Shown: positions 26,498 through 34,108, numbered from the stretch's first letter. The stretch: DNA of 64,000 nt from Leifsonia poae (GCF_027921845.1 NZ_BSEN01000002.1:20717-84716); one strand, 5' to 3'. Notes: generated from the letters alone by a model not told the origin. Made by a program: numbers and translations.

Positions 26498-27441
26498 CGG
26501 AGGACGTTCACTGGGGGCGCCTGGTGCGCCTGGTGCGCCTGGTACGCGTCGTGCGTCTGGTGCTCGTCGTGCGCCTCGGGCGCCTGGTGCGCCTCGAAGC
26601 CGAGCAGCTCGGGAAGGTCCGCGACACTCGGGATGACGGCATCGGCCCCGGCGGCGAACAGAGTGTCCTCGTCGTCGGCGCCGGTGAGCACCCCGACCAC
26701 GAGCCCGGCGCCGGCCGCGATCCCGGCCACGATGTCGTTCGCGGTGTCACCCACGACGACCATGCCTTCGACGCTGCTCGCGCCCGTGCGCAGCAGCGCC
26801 GTGAGCGGCAGATCGGGGTACGGCCGACCGCGCCCCGCCTCGGCCGGAGTCAGCGACACATCCGCCAGATCCTGCCAGCCGAGCTCGTCGAGCACTGCGT
26901 CGTGGGTCGACCGCGAGAACTCACTGGTGAACGCGACGCGCACGCCGCTCTCCTTCAGACGGTGGATCAGATCTTCCGCGCCCTGGACGGGACGCAGCCC
27001 GATCTCCGCGGCCAGCGCGGCGTAGGCACCCTCGAACTCCGCGTTGGCGTGCTGCGCCTGCTCGTCATCGCGTGCGACCGAGCGGAAGACCGCCAGGGTC
27101 GGCTGTCCCGCCGTCTCGCGCAGGTAGTCGAGCGCGTCGGCTCGAGCATCCGGGGTCTCGCCGATCCCCGCTGCGGCGAGTGCCAGCTCGAACGCCCCGT
27201 TCAGCACGTCGTCGTCGATCACGGTCGTGCCGGCCAGGCCGAACACGACGAGTTCGAGGTCGACGTCCAGCTCGTCGGCTTCTTCCTCGTCGTCGTCCCA
27301 GTCGTCGTCATCGGCGTCGTCAGCCCGCCGGTCGTCGAGGTCGTCGGCGTCGAGATCGCCGAATTCGTCGAGCGGGACGTCATCGTCGAACGTCGCCGCA
27401 TCGTCGAACTCGGAAGTGATCAGTCCATCGCGCGTCGTCAT
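26494..27441 (-). CDS. Phosphonatase-like HAD protein with Gly at the nucleophile position
   Basis: 315 residues from ATG 27441, with GAAAGG 8 nt upstream. Three parts. Residues 11-60 hold about 30 Asp/Glu. The HAD domain starts LELVVFGLAGTTV: Gly68 stands where family members have the nucleophilic Asp (VFDMAGTTV), from a GGC codon. Motif II AFTSEFSRS, RGRPYPDL and motif IV VVVGDTANDIVAG are intact. A tail of about 30 residues has six His in AHQ/AHD/EHQ/THD units. It resembles the phosphonatase-like TIGR03351 group. Loss of the nucleophile suggests a non-catalytic or altered role. It is translationally coupled to the alcohol dehydrogenase. Confidence 0.82.
   Translation of the reverse strand: MTTRDGLITSEFDDAATFDDDVPLDEFGDLDADDLDDRRADDADDDDWDDDEEEADELDVDLELVVFGLAGTTVIDDDVLNGAFELALAAAGIGETPDARADALDYLRETAGQPTLAVFRSVARDDEQAQHANAEFEGAYAALAAEIGLRPVQGAEDLIHRLKESGVRVAFTSEFSRSTHDAVLDELGWQDLADVSLTPAEAGRGRPYPDLPLTALLRTGASSVEGMVVVGDTANDIVAGIAAGAGLVVGVLTGADDEDTLFAAGADAVIPSVADLPELLGFEAHQAPEAHDEHQTHDAYQAHQAHQAPPVNVLR
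26514..26598 (-). repeat. Degenerate short tandem repeat coding the His-rich HAD tail
   Basis: A 9-12 bp unit (GGTGCGCCT and variants) repeats about seven times and codes AHQ, AHD, EHQ and THD steps at the C-terminus of the HAD protein. Confidence 0.65.
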
Positions 27442-27604
27442 GGTGCTGCCTTTCTGAGCGGGAGGCATCGTCCCCTGCCGATGCTCTGCCGCAAACGTTG
27501 CCTGTGACGTTAGAAGCGCGGTCGGTCCGTAGCAGCAACGCCGGGTTACGCGCAGGTGAACGGCGCACGGCATCCCGCTCCGGGCTCAGGGCAGTTCGCT
27601 CGGC

Positions 27605-28165
27605 TCAGGTCTCGGCGGCGAGCGATGCGACGATCCGGTCGAGCCCCCATCGCCAGGCCGATTCGACGTCGCCGCCGAGTCCGAACAGCCCGCCGAGCTC
27701 CATCGTGATGAACCCGTTCGCCCAGGCCGTCACGAGGCGCGCCCCGTCCAGAGCGTGATCGGGGCCGGTCAGCGCCGCGACGGCGTCGAGGAGCGGGGCG
27801 ACACTGCGCACCACCGCCGCCTGCTCCGGCCGGGGCGCGCCGTGTGCCGCGAACACGAGTCCGAAGCCGACGGGATGCTCGTGCGCGAACCTCCGCAGGG
27901 CGTCCGCCTGCTCCGCGAGACGACGGGTGGGATCGGCGTGTTCATCCAGCGCCTCGAGGCGGGCGGTGAGGTCGCCCAGGGTCGCCGCGACGACGAGCGC
28001 CAACAGCTCGCGCCGGTCGCGGACCCGCTTGTACAGCGACGGCGCACGCACGCCGACCCGTTCCGCGACGGCCTGCATGGTGAGGCCGTCCGGGCCGGCG
28101 CGCTCGACGAGCTCACGGCCCGCAGCGACGATCGCAGCGCGCGACGTCTTGTCCGGAGTCGGCAT
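27605..28165 (-). CDS. TetR family regulator (WHG-type C-terminal domain)
   Basis: 186 residues. Helix-turn-helix: AAIVAAGRELVERAGPDGLTMQAVAERVGVRAPSLYKRV, recognised by AVAERVGVRAPSLYKRV. The C-terminus contains the WxxG-like pattern TAWANGFITMELGGLFGLGGD, as in TetR_C_33 regulators. AGGAGAT precedes the ATG. It is divergent from the metallo-beta-lactamase gene, with a palindrome GATAG-CTAA-CTATC between the two starts, so it likely represses that gene and itself. Confidence 0.92.
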   Translation of the reverse strand: MPTPDKTSRAAIVAAGRELVERAGPDGLTMQAVAERVGVRAPSLYKRVRDRRELLALVVAATLGDLTARLEALDEHADPTRRLAEQADALRRFAHEHPVGFGLVFAAHGAPRPEQAAVVRSVAPLLDAVAALTGPDHALDGARLVTAWANGFITMELGGLFGLGGDVESAWRWGLDRIVASLAAET

Positions 28166-28166
28166 C

Positions 28167-28197
28167 TTGCATCTCCTCTCGATAGCTAACTATCATA
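28167..28197. promoter_or_regulatory. Divergent promoters and TetR operator GATAG-CTAA-CTATC
   Basis: The palindrome is at 28181-28194. Plus strand: TTGCAT (28167-28172), 18 nt, TATCAT (28191-28196), then 7 nt to the ATG at 28204 (leaderless). Minus strand: TATGAT at 28192-28197. The operator lies between the plus-strand -35 and -10. Confidence 0.65.
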
Positions 28198-28203
28198 GCC
28201 ATC

Positions 28204-28923
28204 ATGGAACTCGCACCCGGCCTCCACCGCATCGGCACTGACATCGTCGCGATCCATCTCGTCGTGACCGACGAGGGGATGACTCTCATCGACACCGGAC
28301 TGCCCGGGCATTACGGCGACCTGAAGAAGGAACTCGCCACTCTGGGCCGCCCGCTCTCCGACATCAAGGGGATCGTCCTGACGCACGGGGACAGCGATCA
28401 CACCGGCTTCGCCGAGCGGCTCCGTGCTGAGCTCGGCATCCCGGTCTATGTCGGTGCCGGCGACGCGGCGCGGGCGATGGGCGAGAAACCGCCGTCGCCG
28501 CCGAAGGACCCCCGCCGGCTGGGACCCATGCTCGGCTTCTTCGCGTACGCGATCAGCAAGGGCGGGGTGCGGATGCCTGCGGTGAAGGAGGTCGTGCCGG
28601 TCGACGACGGCGAGGTCCTCGCCTTGCCCGGCGCTCCCGTGATCATCGGGATGCCCGGCCACTCGCCCGGCAGCGTGGCGATCCACGTGCCCGCGGTGCG
28701 CGCAGTGTTCGTCGGCGACGAGCTCACGACGCGAAGCGTGCTGACCGGCGAGACAGGACCGCAGCCGGCGCCCTTCACCGACGATCAGGCCGCATCCTCC
28801 GCTTCGCTCGAGCGGCTGGCCGGACTCGACGTCGACTTCGTGGTCCCGGGTCACGGACCGGTGTGGACCCAGGGTGCGCCCGCACTCGTCGCCGCGTACC
28901 GCGAGGCCGAGAAGCGGCGCTAG
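28204..28923 (+). CDS. Metallo-beta-lactamase fold hydrolase
   Basis: 239 residues. MBL signatures: a first strand with TLIDTGLPGH, metal motif LTHGDSDHTG (HxDxDH, with Asp where HxHxDH has the second His), a His in GMPGHSPGS, Asp in VFVGDEL and a final His in VVPGHGP. A binuclear metal hydrolase is expected; lactonase, thioesterase or glyoxalase-like roles are all possible. It is controlled by the divergent TetR protein through the shared operator. It ends about 100 nt before the kyn operon. Confidence 0.88.
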   Translation: MELAPGLHRIGTDIVAIHLVVTDEGMTLIDTGLPGHYGDLKKELATLGRPLSDIKGIVLTHGDSDHTGFAERLRAELGIPVYVGAGDAARAMGEKPPSPPKDPRRLGPMLGFFAYAISKGGVRMPAVKEVVPVDDGEVLALPGAPVIIGMPGHSPGSVAIHVPAVRAVFVGDELTTRSVLTGETGPQPAPFTDDQAASSASLERLAGLDVDFVVPGHGPVWTQGAPALVAAYREAEKRR

Positions 28924-28986
28924 GGGCCGATCCCTGCCCGCACCCGCGTCACGTGCTCGACTCCGCGCCTGGGCGCGAATTGTGCC

Positions 28987-29024
28987 TGTTGCAGTTTTGT
29001 GACGATCGACGCAGAATTGCAACA
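28987..29024 (+). promoter_or_regulatory. kynA promoter inside an inverted repeat, leaderless
   Basis: -35 TTGCAG (28989-28994), 17 nt, -10 CAGAAT (29012-29017), 6 nt, then the kynA ATG. The arms TGTTGCAGTTTT (28987-28998) and AGAATTGCAACA (29013-29024) pair at 10 of 12 positions and cover both promoter elements, as expected for a repressor operator. Confidence 0.6.
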
Positions 29025-29884
29025 TGACCGCCGATGACAACACGCGCGCGTTCGATCCCGACATCGTCACCGACTTCCGTGAGCGGATGTCGTACGGTTC
29101 GTACCTCGACCTCCCCACCCTGCTGAGCGCTCAGAAGCCCGTGAGCGTCCCCGAGCATCACGACGAGCTGCTGTTCATCATCCAGCACCAGACGACCGAG
29201 CTCTGGCTCAAGCTCGTGCTGCACGAACTGGAGTCGGCGCGCGACCTGCTCCGCGCCGACGAACTGGCCCCGGCACTCAAGCGGATCGCACGGGTCAAGC
29301 ACATTCAGAAGACGCTGACCGAGCAGTGGTCGGTGCTCGCCACGCTCACACCGACCGAGTACGCCGAGTTCCGCGGCTTCCTCGGCAACTCGTCCGGCTT
29401 CCAGTCGTACCAGTACCGGGCCGTCGAGTTCGTGCTCGGCAACAAGAACCGCCGCATGCTGAGCGTGTTCGAGAGCGATCCGGTCGCCCAGGCGCTCCTC
29501 GCCCAGCTGCTCGAGGCGCCGAGCATCTACGACGAGTTCCTCCGTTACCTCGATCGGGCCGGCTTCGACATCCCGCCGAGCGTGCTCGACCGCGACGTGA
29601 CCGAGGCGTACACGTTCCACCCCGAGCTCGTCCCCGTCTTCCGCGACATCTACGAGAACGCCGCCGACCACTGGGCCGAGTACGAGGCATGCGAGGAACT
29701 CGTCGACCTGGAGGACAACTTCCAGCTCTGGCGGTTCCGGCACCTCAAGACGGTGCAGCGCACGATCGGCATGAAGACGGGCACGGGCGGATCGACCGGC
29801 GTCTCGTTCTTGCAGAAGGCGCTCGAGCTCACGTTCTTCCCCGAGCTGTTCGCCGTGCGAACGGAGATCGGCGCGCCACGATGA
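29024..29884 (+). CDS. kynA: Tryptophan 2,3-dioxygenase
   Basis: 286 residues, full length. Heme dioxygenase opening the indole ring of L-Trp to N-formylkynurenine. Family signatures: MSYGSYLDLPTLLSAQKP, HHDELLFIIQHQTTELWLKL with distal His55, GFQSYQYRAVEFVLG, NFQLWRFRHLKTVQRTIG (heme-ligand His in FRHL) and GTGGSTGVSFL. It is the first gene of a four-gene catabolic operon. The ATG is probably leaderless, as -10 CAGAAT lies 6 nt upstream. Its stop overlaps the next start by ATGA. Confidence 0.97.
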   Translation: MTADDNTRAFDPDIVTDFRERMSYGSYLDLPTLLSAQKPVSVPEHHDELLFIIQHQTTELWLKLVLHELESARDLLRADELAPALKRIARVKHIQKTLTEQWSVLATLTPTEYAEFRGFLGNSSGFQSYQYRAVEFVLGNKNRRMLSVFESDPVAQALLAQLLEAPSIYDEFLRYLDRAGFDIPPSVLDRDVTEAYTFHPELVPVFRDIYENAADHWAEYEACEELVDLEDNFQLWRFRHLKTVQRTIGMKTGTGGSTGVSFLQKALELTFFPELFAVRTEIGAPR

Positions 29885-30963
29885 CGGACGCGACCGCCGA
29901 CGGCCGCACCATCGGCGTCGACGCAGCGTGGGACGGCGACGGCTTCCGTGGCCGCACCGTCTTCACGATCAGCGGCGGCATGCTCCAGCTCGCCGAAGCG
30001 GATCCGGCCGACACTACCGACCCGGCCGGCCCTGCTCGGCGCGCCGATCACGAACTCGGCGGCGCTCTCATCCCGCACCTGACCGACCACCACACGCATC
30101 TCGGACTCACCGATCCCGCCGTGATGTTCGCCAACGGCATCACCGACGCCGTCGACCTCGGCTGGATCCCCGAGGTCGCCGCAGTGTGGCTCGACGCCGG
30201 TCCCGGGCATCCGGCCGTCGCGATCGCCGGGGCGCTGCTCACCGCTCCCGGCGGGTATCCGGTCAATGCCGGCTGGGGACCTCCCGGGTCGTCGGCCGAG
30301 CTGAGGAACGCGGATGATGCGGTGGCTGCGGTTCGTGAACAGGTCATGTGGGGAGCCTCGCGGATCAAGGTCACGCTCAACACCCAGTCGGGACCAACCG
30401 TGGACGACGCGACCCTCGCCGCGATTGTAGAGGAGGCTCACGCGCACGGCCTCCCGGTGACCGTCCATGCGCAGGGCGATGGGCAGACCGCTCGTGCGAT
30501 CGCCGCCGGCGCCGACCAGCTGGCCCACACCCCGTTCACCGAGCGGGTCGACGACACGATCATCCGGCGATGCGTCGACGCCGGCGTGAGCTGGGTCTCG
30601 ACCCTCGACATCCACGGCTGGGGACGGCCAACCACCGAACTCGCGACCGCGATCGAGAACCTGCGCCGTTTCGCCGACGCGGGCGGACGCATCCTGTACG
30701 GCACGGACCTCGGTAACGGTCCGCTTGCGACCGGAGTGAACGCGCGCGAGCTCGCCGATCTCGCCGCCGCCGGCCTCGACGGCACCGCTCTCGTACGCAC
30801 CATCGCCGGGCCCGATCCGCTCACTCGCGCACCGTTCGGGCCCCGCTTCGCCTGGCTGCCCACCACCCCGCCCGCCGACGAGGCCGACCTGCCCGCCTGG
30901 CTGGCCACCGCCCGCGGCGCCACCGCCTCGACGATCACCACCATCCCCGGAGGAGACGCATGA
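29881..30963 (+). CDS. Amidohydrolase in the kyn operon (candidate N-formylkynurenine formamidase)
   Basis: 360 residues, amidohydrolase superfamily. Metal motif HTH at His71-His73 (LTDHHTHLGL), a Lys in SRIKVTLN that may be carbamylated, His in VTVHAQGDG and in DQLAHTPFTE, and Asp in ILYGTDLGNG. It overlaps kynA upstream and kynU downstream by 4 bp each. Trp degradation needs N-formylkynurenine hydrolysis between those two enzymes, and no KynB (HTTHxDAP) or alpha/beta-hydrolase formamidase is in the window. I infer it supplies the formamidase step. It could instead act on a different amide. Confidence 0.72.
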   Translation: MTDATADGRTIGVDAAWDGDGFRGRTVFTISGGMLQLAEADPADTTDPAGPARRADHELGGALIPHLTDHHTHLGLTDPAVMFANGITDAVDLGWIPEVAAVWLDAGPGHPAVAIAGALLTAPGGYPVNAGWGPPGSSAELRNADDAVAAVREQVMWGASRIKVTLNTQSGPTVDDATLAAIVEEAHAHGLPVTVHAQGDGQTARAIAAGADQLAHTPFTERVDDTIIRRCVDAGVSWVSTLDIHGWGRPTTELATAIENLRRFADAGGRILYGTDLGNGPLATGVNARELADLAAAGLDGTALVRTIAGPDPLTRAPFGPRFAWLPTTPPADEADLPAWLATARGATASTITTIPGGDA

Positions 30964-32234
30964 CCGACCGCACCGACCCCACCGACCTCGCCGACCTCAC
31001 GGACCATCTGGCCGCCGCCCGCGCCGCCGACGCCTCCGACCCGCTCGCCGGCTACCGCACGCGTTTCGCCGGCATCGACGACGGCTCAAGCGACGTCGTC
31101 GCGTACCTCGACGGCAACTCCCTCGGCCGTCCGACCCGGGCGAGTATCGACCGCATCCAGCGCTTCCTCGTCGAGGGCTGGGGGAACCGGCTCATCCGGG
31201 GATGGGACGAGGAGTGGATGGAGCTGCCGTTCACGATCGGCGACGCGATCGCCGACACCGTGCTCGGCGCCGCACACGGCCAGACCTTCATCGGCGACTC
31301 GACGACCGTGCTCCTCTACAAGCTGGCACGCGCGGCCGTCGACGCCCGCCCGGGCCGCACCGAGATCGTCGTCGACACCGACAACTTCCCCACCGACCGC
31401 TACGTCCTCGACGGCATCGCGCGCGAGCGCGGCCTGACCCTGCGCTGGATCCAGGCCGACACCGAAGCCGGCGTCACGCCCGAGCAGGTCGCCGAGGTGG
31501 TGGGCCCGGAGACCGCGCTCGTCGTGCTGAGCCACGTCGCGTACCGCTCCGGTTTCCTCGCCGACGTGCCCGCGATCACGCGCATCGCCCACGACGCGGG
31601 CGCGCTCGTGCTCTGGGATCTCTGCCATTCCGTCGGCTCCGTCCCTCTCGAACTCGACGCGTGGGGCGTGGACGTCGCGGTCGGCTGCACCTACAAGTAC
31701 CTCAACGGCGGGCCTGGCTCGCCCGCCTTCGGCTACGTGCGCGCTGACCTGCAGGGCGAGCTGACGCAGCCGATCCAGGGCTGGATGAGCGCCGCCGACG
31801 TGTTCCTGATGGGTCCCGAGTTCCAGCCGGCCACGGGCGCCCGCCGCTACCTCAGCGGCACCCCCGCGATCGTCGGGATGCTCGCGATGCAGGACACGGT
31901 CGCGATGATCGCCGAGTGCGGGATGGATGCCGTGCGCGCCAAGTCCATCGCGCTCACCGAGTTCGCCATCGCCCTCACCGACGACTGGCTGCGTCCCCTG
32001 GGCGTCACGGTCGCGAGCCCGCGGGATGCGGAGCGTCGCGGCGGCCACGTGACCGTGAACCATCCGGCGATGCGCGAGGTGACCGCGCTGTTGTGGGAGC
32101 GCGACGTCATCCCCGACTTCCGCGACCCGAACGGCCTGCGCATCGGTCTCTCACCGCTGAGCACGAGCTTCGAGGAGACGTATCTGGGCGTGGCCGCGAT
32201 CCGCGACGCCCTCGGCGACCTCACGAATGAGTGA
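30960..32234 (+). CDS. kynU: Kynureninase
   Basis: 424 residues, PLP enzyme splitting kynurenine to anthranilate and alanine. AYLDGNSLGRPT at the N-terminus, active-site Asp220 and His223 in LWDLCHSVGS, and the PLP Lys246 in GCTYKYLNGGPGSPAF. It ends FEETYLGVAAIRDAL. GGAGGAG lies before the ATG, which overlaps the amidohydrolase stop. It is followed by a PaaX-like regulator; a 34-bp tandem duplication covers this stop codon. Anthranilate degradation genes are not in the window. Confidence 0.97.
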   Translation: MTDRTDPTDLADLTDHLAAARAADASDPLAGYRTRFAGIDDGSSDVVAYLDGNSLGRPTRASIDRIQRFLVEGWGNRLIRGWDEEWMELPFTIGDAIADTVLGAAHGQTFIGDSTTVLLYKLARAAVDARPGRTEIVVDTDNFPTDRYVLDGIARERGLTLRWIQADTEAGVTPEQVAEVVGPETALVVLSHVAYRSGFLADVPAITRIAHDAGALVLWDLCHSVGSVPLELDAWGVDVAVGCTYKYLNGGPGSPAFGYVRADLQGELTQPIQGWMSAADVFLMGPEFQPATGARRYLSGTPAIVGMLAMQDTVAMIAECGMDAVRAKSIALTEFAIALTDDWLRPLGVTVASPRDAERRGGHVTVNHPAMREVTALLWERDVIPDFRDPNGLRIGLSPLSTSFEETYLGVAAIRDALGDLTNE

Positions 32235-32269
32235 GCGACCGCACGAATGCGACCTCACGAATGAGTGAG
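32215..32269 (+). repeat. 34-bp tandem duplication over the kynU-paaX junction
   Basis: The 21-mer starting GCGACCTCACGAATGAG occurs at 32215-32235 and 32249-32269, offset 34 nt. Copy 1 carries the kynU stop (AATGAGTGA); copy 2 carries the paaX ATG (ATGAGTGAG). Confidence 0.8.
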
Positions 32270-33073
32270 GGCCGCGAAGACCTCGAGGCGCGCACCGGCA
32301 GCTCGACCGCGCTGCTGCGCACCGTCGTCGGGAGCGTTCTGCGTCCGCTCGGCGGCTGGATGACCGCATCCGGTGCCGTCGCCCTGCTCGACGCCCTCGA
32401 CGTGCCGGCCAGCACGGCGCGCTCAAGCCTCACCCGGCTGTGCGCCCGCGGGGTGCTCGTGCGCGAGCCGCGCGGAGCGGTCGCCGGGTACGCGCTCGAC
32501 CCGGCCGCGGTCCCGATGCTCGAGCGCGGCGACCGCCGGATCTTCGACACCCGGCCCTCCGGCGACGACGGCTGGTGCCTCCTCTCGTTCTCGATCCCGG
32601 AGCACCGCCGCGACCAGCGCCATCAGCTGCGCCGCCGGCTCGCCGCCCTGGGCTGCGGCACCGTGGCCGACGGACTCTGGATCGCCCCGCAACACCTCGA
32701 GTCTGAGATCGACCGGATGCTCACCGAGCTCGCTCTGCAGCAGGAGTGCGTGCTCTTCGCCGACGCCCGCGCACGCGGTCCGCTCGGCAGCGGTCTGGCG
32801 CTCTGGTACGACCTCGACCGCATCCGGGCCGCCCACGAGACGTTCCTGGAACGCTTCGCCTCGGCCGCGCATCCGGTCGACGATCCGGCCGCGTTCGCCC
32901 AGTGGATGCGCGTGCTCGACGAGTGGCGGGTGATCCCGTACCTCGACCCCGGGCTTCCGGCGGCCGCCCTCCCCGACGACTGGCCCGCCGCCGCCAGTGC
33001 CGCCCGCTTCGCCGAGCTGCGCGCCGCCCTGGAGCCGCGGGCGCTGGCCTACGCGAGGCGCGTCGCGCTCTGA
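32261..33073 (+). CDS. PaaX family transcriptional regulator
   Basis: 270 residues from ATG 32261 (a GTG at 32231 is in frame). N-terminal winged helix: SVLRPLGGWMTASGAVALLDALDVPASTARSSLTRL, recognised by VPASTARSSLTRLCARGVL. The PaaX central region is WCLLSFSIPEHRRDQRHQLRRRL, cited as LLSFSIPE, followed by LGCGTVADGLWIAP and C-terminal RVIPYLDPGLPAAALP. PaaX proteins repress aromatic degradation and respond to CoA thioesters. As last gene of the kyn operon it probably regulates it through the inverted repeat before kynA. Confidence 0.9.
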   Translation: MSEGREDLEARTGSSTALLRTVVGSVLRPLGGWMTASGAVALLDALDVPASTARSSLTRLCARGVLVREPRGAVAGYALDPAAVPMLERGDRRIFDTRPSGDDGWCLLSFSIPEHRRDQRHQLRRRLAALGCGTVADGLWIAPQHLESEIDRMLTELALQQECVLFADARARGPLGSGLALWYDLDRIRAAHETFLERFASAAHPVDDPAAFAQWMRVLDEWRVIPYLDPGLPAAALPDDWPAAASAARFAELRAALEPRALAYARRVAL

Positions 33074-33197
33074 CCCCGCACGGCGTCGCCGCGGCAGCCG
33101 CATCGGCCCACTCACCGGACAACGGTCTGGAGCGCACGTGACTCCGATCGCAAGGGCAATCCAGCCACCCACGATGTAGTGGCTCTGCGCTCACCAA

Positions 33198-33203
33198 TAC
33201 GCT
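33198..33203 (+). promoter_or_regulatory. -10 element (TACGCT) of the NYN gene, leaderless
   Basis: TACGCT is 6 nt before the ATG at 33210. No Shine-Dalgarno sequence is present. Confidence 0.35.
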
Positions 33204-33209
33204 GACGCC

Positions 33210-33686
33210 ATGAGCGCCCGGCCGACAATGAACGTCTACGTCGACGGCTTCAATCTGTACAACGGTCTCCTCAGGGGCAGCGACCACCGTTGGCTGGATC
33301 TCGTCGCCCTGTTCGACAATCTGTTTCCGTCTTTCGACGTCTGTCGTGTTCGATACTTCACTGCGAATCTGAAGGGAAAGGCCAGCCCCCATGATCCCGG
33401 GGTGGTCACTCGCCAGCAAACATACCTGCGAGCACTTGCCACGCTCGATCGACTCGAGATTCATCGCGGCCACTTCGAGGTTCGAGCCACGCGTTACCGA
33501 CGCCGACATCGAGGCGACGACGAACCGGAGATGGTTGACGTGTGGCGCCCGGAGGAGAAGGGCTCCGATGTCAATCTCGCCCAGAGCCACTTGCCGAATC
33601 CGGTATCGGCTGGCCGCATACCCTTGTTCCGACCGGCGGAGTGGCTCCCGGACCTCGATAGAGCGCTCGTCCGGAAACGAAAATAG
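33210..33686 (+). pseudogene. NYN-domain protein with internal deletion
   Basis: 158 residues. The start is a normal NYN (PIN-like RNase) domain: NVYVDGFNLYNGLL with its first catalytic Asp, VRYFTANLKGK, THRQQTYLRAL-like VTRQQTYLRAL, and EEKGSDVNLA with a second acid. Family members then continue with a strand ending SNDSDL and about 60 more residues. Here the sequence jumps after VNLA directly to SHLPNPVSAGRIPLFRPAEWLPD, which is the usual family C-terminus. An in-frame internal deletion is the simplest explanation. The third catalytic acid is missing. Codon use is less GC-rich than its neighbours. Confidence 0.65.
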
Positions 33687-33705
33687 GGCCTCCGGAGAGG
33701 CCCTA
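33684..33705 (+). terminator. Terminator hairpin after NYN gene
   Basis: TAGGGCCTC (33684-33692), loop CGGA, GAGGCCCTA (33697-33705). The stem begins with the stop codon of the NYN gene and is preceded by an A-rich run. Confidence 0.7.
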
Positions 33706-33720
33706 GACCTGGCGACGATG

Positions 33721-33760
33721 CACCAAGCGGTGTATGTCGATTTTCGCATTTCGCTTGGTG
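33721..33760. repeat. Inverted repeat between NYN gene and purS
   Basis: CACCAAGCG (33721-33729) and CGCTTGGTG (33752-33760) are perfect 9-bp arms around an unusually AT-rich 22-nt loop. It could be a second terminator or a leftover of an insertion. Confidence 0.5.
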
Positions 33761-33805
33761 ACTGTCAACGCACAGCACCCCGACGGCGCGCCTCCAGCTC
33801 TCCGG

Positions 33806-33811
33806 TAGAAT
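33806..33811 (+). promoter_or_regulatory. -10 element (TAGAAT) of purS
   Basis: TAGAAT lies in the block CCAGCT..CCGGTAGAATCA. The same block, with small changes, precedes purL. The leader to the TTG start is about 30 nt. Confidence 0.5.
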
Positions 33812-33847
33812 CAGTGCATCCCCGACCCCTGTGAAGGTGAGTGAACG

Positions 33848-34108
33848 TTGCCAACGATCGTTGTCGAAGTCATGCCGAAGGCCGAGCTGCTCGATCCCCA
33901 GGGGAAGGCCGTCGCCGGCGCCCTCGCCCGCACCGGTCACACCCAGTTCAGCGGAGTCCGTCTCGGCAAGCGCTTCGAGCTGACCGTCGACGGGCCGATC
34001 GACGACGCCGTTCGCGCGACCGTCGAGCAGATCGCCGCCGACATCCTCTCGAACTCCGTGATCGAAGACGTCGTCGGCATCCACTATCCCGCCGAGGTGC
34101 AGGCCTGA
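33848..34108 (+). CDS. purS: FGAM synthase subunit PurS
   Basis: 86 residues, the small structural subunit of the three-part formylglycinamidine ribonucleotide synthase (PurSQL). PTIVVEVMPKAELLDPQGKAV and a Gly/Arg-rich GVRLGKRFELTVDG are typical, as is the dimer helix IAADILSNSVIEDV. The TTG start at 33848 is supported by GAAGGTGAG 7 nt upstream and the expected N-terminus. Its stop overlaps the purQ ATG by 1 nt. Confidence 0.94.
   Translation: MPTIVVEVMPKAELLDPQGKAVAGALARTGHTQFSGVRLGKRFELTVDGPIDDAVRATVEQIAADILSNSVIEDVVGIHYPAEVQA

Noticed and set aside
26514..26598. Short tandem repeats as a CRISPR array or minisatellite
   Set aside because: Units are 9-12 bp without unique spacers and are in frame within the HAD gene, coding its His tail.
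33074..33209. tRNA or attachment site beside the NYN gene
   Set aside because: No cloverleaf or TTCGA-type arm could be built and no flanking direct repeat was found.
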